In this document: in pieces, positions 39,734-42,402 of the stretch | Position numbering within the stretch: position 1 is the first letter of the stretch | How the letters are laid out: every line of letters starts with the position of its first letter | Origin: Ignavibacteriota bacterium | GTDB lineage: Bacteria; Bacteroidota; Ignavibacteria; Palsa-1295 | Length of the DNA: 42,402 nucleotides | Reading direction: 5' to 3' | Assembly (NCBI GenBank): GCA_003151825.1 | Contig: PLYO01000050.1 | Coordinates: forward strand, 3,817-46,218 | Made by a program: the position numbers and the translations under genes | The notes under the pieces: generated by a model | Databases searched by the model: none | Told to the model about the DNA's origin: nothing | The model's input: the letters and a program-made list of their open reading frames with translations, nothing else

Positions 39734-40629
39734 TCATTTCGGCGAGTTATAAGACGGACATTCCTGCTTTTTATGCCGAATGGTTTATGAAAAGGCTCGA
39801 GGCAGGCTTTTGCATCGTTCAAAACCCATTCAATGGACATCAAAAGCGTGTTCCGTTGGAAGGATCTGCTATTGACGGCTTTGTATTTTGGACTCGAAAC
39901 GCGAACCCATTCAAGAAAGCTTTGTCGTTGATTTCCCAAAGAAGAGTTCCATTCTATATCCAATATACAATCATTGGTTACCCGCGCTCGTTGGACGTTT
40001 CGGTGCAACCTCTTGAAAAAGCAATTTCCAATTTCCGCGAATTAGCCGTGGCTTACGGCCTATCTGCATTGGTATGGCGCTACGATCCAATCTTGTTGAC
40101 ACATGAAGTTGACGCTGATTGGCATCTGAAAAATTTTAGTCAGATAGCTACTCAACTTGCCGGAAGCACGAATGAAGTTGTCGTGAGCGTTATGCATCCA
40201 TATGCAAAGACAATTCGCAAGCTTCGAAACGCGAATGTAGAACTTGGCTTGTTGGATAACACTTCCGATCTTTTGTCGGAAATGGTGAAGGAAGCAAATA
40301 GAAATGGCATGAAGTTGAGTATCTGTGCTCAGCCTGAACGCATTGTGACAGGGAGCAACCCTGCGAAGTGTATTGATTCAATTCGGCTATCCGAGATTCT
40401 TGGAAGATCTTTCAAAGCACGAATGAAAGGCCAACGTCCAGGATGTGAATGTGACGAAAGCATTGACATCGGTGGTTATGATACGTGCCCGCATGGATGT
40501 GTTTATTGCTATGCCGTAAATGACGTGGAGCAGGCACTTCGTAATTATAAAACTCATAATGTGAATGCTCTTGGCTTAAACTTGCGCCAACCTTCTGTAA
40601 TCCCTCCGGACGATCTCGTTCTGCTTTGA
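39730..40629 (+). CDS. DUF1848-family radical-SAM-like Fe-S protein
   Basis: A 299-residue protein. The start IISASYKTDIPAFYAEWFMKRLEAGF, then FVFWTRNANPF and LVWRYDPILLT, is characteristic of DUF1848. The C-terminus holds the Cys cluster C239-x-C241 ... C253PHGCVYC260, a CX3CX2C radical-SAM-like motif placed at the C-terminal rather than the N-terminal side. Function is unknown; a radical SAM reaction on a nucleic acid or small molecule would fit. It is translated together with the methyltransferase-like gene upstream (4-bp overlap). Confidence 0.85.
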   Translation: MIISASYKTDIPAFYAEWFMKRLEAGFCIVQNPFNGHQKRVPLEGSAIDGFVFWTRNANPFKKALSLISQRRVPFYIQYTIIGYPRSLDVSVQPLEKAISNFRELAVAYGLSALVWRYDPILLTHEVDADWHLKNFSQIATQLAGSTNEVVVSVMHPYAKTIRKLRNANVELGLLDNTSDLLSEMVKEANRNGMKLSICAQPERIVTGSNPAKCIDSIRLSEILGRSFKARMKGQRPGCECDESIDIGGYDTCPHGCVYCYAVNDVEQALRNYKTHNVNALGLNLRQPSVIPPDDLVLL

Positions 40630-40738
40630 CACCTCTCTTTTTCAACAAAATCAGAATTTATCAACAAAAACAGGAACACGCGACGAAGGTGGAAACTCTT
40701 CAACGGGTGCCCATGTGTTAAATATACACTTGAAAGGA

Positions 40739-40744
40739 GGTGAC
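40739..40744 (+). promoter_or_regulatory. Strong Shine-Dalgarno site of the small protein at 40748
   Basis: GGAGGTGA spans roughly 40737-40744, followed by CAAA and ATG. This is close to a full anti-SD match, unlike the weak or absent sites in front of most genes in this window, and it fixes the start codon at 40748. Confidence 0.75.
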
Positions 40745-40747
40745 AAA

Positions 40748-40963
40748 ATGAGCGGAAAAAATGAGAATCATTATTACGTAGAACGCCGAGACGACGGAAA
40801 GTACGCTGGCATTCGAGGTGGTGCTGCAAAAGCCGGATTCACGGGCCCAACTCAAGCAAACGTGATCCAACAAATTCAACAGAAAAACCCTGAAGCACCA
40901 ATTCACGTGGAGCGTCAGAGAAATACCTCGAAGGGTCAGCCTGATTGGTGGCGTAAGCCGTAA
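40748..40963 (+). CDS. DUF2188-like small protein
   Basis: A 71-residue basic protein, HYYVERRDDGKYAGIRGGAAKAGFTGPTQAN... then EAPIHVERQRN and ...DWWRKP. The layout (a 'hyv.p..dGgW.v..ga.rA' strand pair, a helix with Gln/Ala runs, and a strand 'v.Ihg.dG') fits DUF2188, seen near toxin-antitoxin and phage-related genes. The ATG at 40748 was chosen over the start at 40715 because of the strong Shine-Dalgarno site. It follows the DUF1848 gene at 118 bp with its own leader. Confidence 0.7.
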   Translation: MSGKNENHYYVERRDDGKYAGIRGGAAKAGFTGPTQANVIQQIQQKNPEAPIHVERQRNTSKGQPDWWRKP

Positions 40964-40986
40964 CTTAAATTCCTAAAAATTATTCA

Positions 40987-41088
40987 AGCCCTGAAAGGCG
41001 TTGTAAAACCCAGCGTTGTACATCGTTCTTTTAGGGCTAATATTTTTCCGAACCTGTTACCCAGGGTTCCGCTTCGCTTCACCCTGGG
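40987..41088. repeat. Composite palindromic intergenic repeat
   Basis: The 296-bp gap between the DUF2188-like gene and the antitoxin holds several inverted repeats. AGCCCTGAAAG (40987-40997) faces CTTTTAGGGCT (41028-41038), and ACCCAGGGT (41059-41067) faces ACCCTGGG (41081-41088). Motifs of this type recur across environmental bacterial genomes as mobile palindromes. The 81-bp direct repeat (41133-41213) follows. Confidence 0.75.
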
Positions 41089-41132
41089 CTGCGGGTACTT
41101 CGTGGCTCCGCCACTTGGGTCTGCTTCCCCTC

Positions 41133-41213
41133 GCGCGGATTGTGCCGTTCCCCCAGTCAAGCTGAGGGCAGTCGTGCCACTTGAGCAGCGGCGCGGCGGT
41201 CCGCCGCGGCGGG
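41133..41213 (+). repeat. 81-bp direct repeat, left copy
   Basis: Starts GCGCGGATTGTGCCGT and ends in a near-perfect hairpin CGCGGCGG-T-CCGCCGCG. It matches 41960-42040 at 79 of 81 positions in the same orientation, bracketing the PIN toxin-antitoxin pair. Confidence 0.9.
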
Positions 41214-41259
41214 CGGGTTCACGTTCGTTTTGGGCGTTCTCGTTCGTCAACCTGGCCCA

Positions 41260-41448
41260 TTACGAGCCATTCTGGTTGCTACCGGGCGGTTTGTTACTCG
41301 CGAGCTTTGAGGCAAGATACCGTTTGAATTCCTCGAAGCTCATTCCCAAAGTCTCTTTCGCAATTTGCGCCTTGACCCCGCGAAAAAAATCGACCGTGTG
41401 GAAAGCCTTGCCGGTTGGTGCGATTACTAATTTCTCGTCAGTCTTCAT
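41260..41448 (-). CDS. Antitoxin-like partner encoded downstream of a PIN toxin
   Basis: A 62-residue protein from ATG 41448. An extended frame starting at 41496 runs inside the toxin gene. It begins KTDEKLVIAPTGKAFHTVDFFRGVKAQI and ends in a Lys/Asn/Pro-rich tail. The gene overlaps the toxin's end by 11 bp and is transcribed after it, so the order is toxin first, antitoxin second. This is reversed from usual VapBC but known in some pairs. The assignment rests on context and size. Confidence 0.65.
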   Translation of the reverse strand: MKTDEKLVIAPTGKAFHTVDFFRGVKAQIAKETLGMSFEEFKRYLASKLASNKPPGSNQNGS

Positions 41449-41896
41449 ATCGAATGAGTTCTTTCGGTGCGCGAACGTCAATGGGCGGATACCCATGCTT
41501 CATGTTCACCGCATTGAACAATAATATTTTATCGAGGTTCACGATATGCTTAACATTCCAACTGACCAAAACATCGATCCGATGGACGGTCGCAATGGCG
41601 ATGTGATACGCATCGTTGAGGCTTGCGGGCCCAAGAATTTTTTCTTGAAGATAATGCTGTGCAAGTTCCTGAGCTTCCTTTGTAAATTCTAATCGATGCA
41701 GGCACTCGATGGGAATTTTCTGAAGAAGGTCTTTGACAAATTGCGGTGCCGGTAGTAATTCGATCTCGCTAATTTCCGAAATGTACACCTCGAACTCATT
41801 CTTGAAAATTCGTTGAAAAAATAATTTCGTGTCCTTTTCGAACTCATCGTCAAAGTAGCCTCCGAGAACAGAATTATCAATATAAATTCTTTGCAC
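41438..41896 (-). CDS. PIN-domain toxin
   Basis: A 152-residue PIN protein starting at GTG 41896. This gives MQRIYIDNSVLGGYFDDEF, the classical opening of this PIN subfamily; a TTG start three codons earlier is less likely. Active-site acids: D in YIDNS, E in ISEIEL, and D in SLNDAYHIAIATVHRIDVLVSWN, with WNVKHIVN downstream. RNase activity and toxicity are presumed. The gene is followed by its probable antitoxin and flanked by 81-bp direct repeats, so it may move as a unit. Confidence 0.85.
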   Translation of the reverse strand: MQRIYIDNSVLGGYFDDEFEKDTKLFFQRIFKNEFEVYISEISEIELLPAPQFVKDLLQKIPIECLHRLEFTKEAQELAQHYLQEKILGPASLNDAYHIAIATVHRIDVLVSWNVKHIVNLDKILLFNAVNMKHGYPPIDVRAPKELIRYED

Positions 41897-41959
41897 CCAC
41901 CCCAAACAACATTCGATGGTGAACGCATTCCGGTTCGCTCCGATCCAGTTCAGATGCCG

Positions 41960-42040
41960 GCGCGGATTGTGCCGTCCCCCCAGTCAAGCTGAGGGCAGTC
42001 GTGCCTCTTGAGCAGCGGCGCGGCGGTCCGCCGCGGCGGG
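41960..42040 (+). repeat. 81-bp direct repeat, right copy
   Basis: 79 of 81 bases match 41133-41213. A third, partial copy sharing the start CGCGGATTGTGCCGTCC is visible at about 42226-42264. Confidence 0.9.
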
Positions 42041-42402
42041 TGCCCTCTGGGCCGCATCCTCTCTCTAGCGCCTGCCCACGGGCAGATCGGGGAGCCTGCC
42101 CTTGTTTTGCGCGGCGTGTAGCACCGGATCCTTCGACAAGCTCAGGACAGGCTCTTCAAGTCAGGTGTGATAACCCACCGAACCTGAAGGTTCGGTGGCA
42201 CACTCTCCCGGTGCAGTTCCCCTCACGCGGATTGTGCCGTCCGCCATTCAAGCTGCGGGCGGGCTCTACGCGGTACACGGGAACCGTAGGGACGTGCTGC
42301 GCACGTCCGCACTGGCATGTCACGGATATTGAGATTATCCGAAATCTCTGCGTAATGCTTCGGCAAAACGGACGTGTGCAGCACGTCCCTACGTTTACCA
42401 GA
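42041..42402. other. Gene-free repeat-rich stretch
   Basis: No convincing gene was found in the last ~360 bp. It contains a CCTTCGACAAGCTCAGGAC motif (around 42130) common in many environmental genomes, and a perfect 10-bp hairpin CCACCGAACC-TGAA-GGTTCGGTGG (42175-42198). A partial copy of the 81-bp repeat and a 25-bp inverted repeat (42285-42309 with 42369-42393) complete it. Confidence 0.7.
42285..42393. repeat. MITE-like element with 25-bp terminal inverted repeats
   Basis: CGTAGGGACGTGCTGCG... (42285-42309) is the inverted complement of 42369-42393 with one mismatch. The 59 bp between them has no gene. The ends run close to the window edge, so a longer element cannot be excluded. Confidence 0.75.

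Overview
The window looks chromosomal and comes from a member of the Bacteroidota/Chlorobiota side of the FCB group, possibly a Kapabacteria or Ignavibacteria-like lineage (inference). The clues are a type IX secretion C-terminal sorting domain (34085-36136), a PD40/OmpA envelope protein, DUF3109, a WaaA-dependent lipid A core, a fused AroKB and a plsX-fab block. Dense short gaps and start-stop overlaps run through the core genes. The exact lineage cannot be fixed from sequence reading alone.

Region 1 (1-5112) is an accessory strip downstream of a 5'-truncated dnaK. A DUF4258/DUF2283 toxin-antitoxin-like pair sits between two perfect 45-bp copies of the dnaK 3' end, each followed by its own hairpin terminator. 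Next come a secreted hypothetical protein and four small modules: an orphan antitoxin-like gene, DUF433 plus a DUF5615 PIN-like protein, a DUF2442-RHH protein, and an antitoxin plus VapC. These are separated by five same-orientation, indel-free copies of a 43-bp repeat. The repeat ends a few bases before each start codon, which gives the strip a gene-cassette layout.

Region 2 (5191-10740) holds hemF, a secreted TPR protein, tRNA-Leu(GAG), a cell-wall amidase, waaA, lipA and a small ASH-type lipoprotein.

Region 3 (10837-31696, all minus strand) is one long biosynthetic block. In transcription order it is yceD(DUF177)-rpmF-plsX-fabH-fabD-DUF3109-fabG-acpP-fabF-rnc-aroA-aroE-aroC-aroKB-aroQ-ubiA-ubiX-ubiD-folB-folK-deoxynucleoside kinase-small membrane protein-OmpA/PD40 protein. 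It covers fatty acid initiation and elongation, the shikimate pathway from DHQ synthase to chorismate, a prenyltransferase/flavin prenyltransferase/decarboxylase set that probably serves menaquinone synthesis, and two folate steps. A 125-bp palindromic element that folds as a perfect cloverleaf lies between acpP and fabG.

Region 4 (31702-36251) is an envelope-signalling unit: an ECF sigma factor, a membrane anti-sigma-like protein with a barrel-like C-terminus, and a type IX-secreted IgGFc-binding-domain protein. The sigma gene and the secreted-protein gene share an almost identical ~76-bp upstream block containing an ECF-type -35/-10 pair. This suggests autoregulation and a directly controlled surface target.

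Region 5 (36392-42402) is accessory. A DNA methyltransferase gene is broken into an N-terminal and a C-terminal fragment by an EcoRV-like restriction-modification pair. The endonuclease carries a single in-frame stop that, by recalled alignment, replaces the Glu45 equivalent of EcoRV, while the methylase looks intact. A coupled SAM-methyltransferase-like/DUF1848 pair follows, then a DUF2188-like small protein with a very strong Shine-Dalgarno site. A PIN toxin/antitoxin pair comes last, flanked by 81-bp direct repeats and other GC-rich palindromes.
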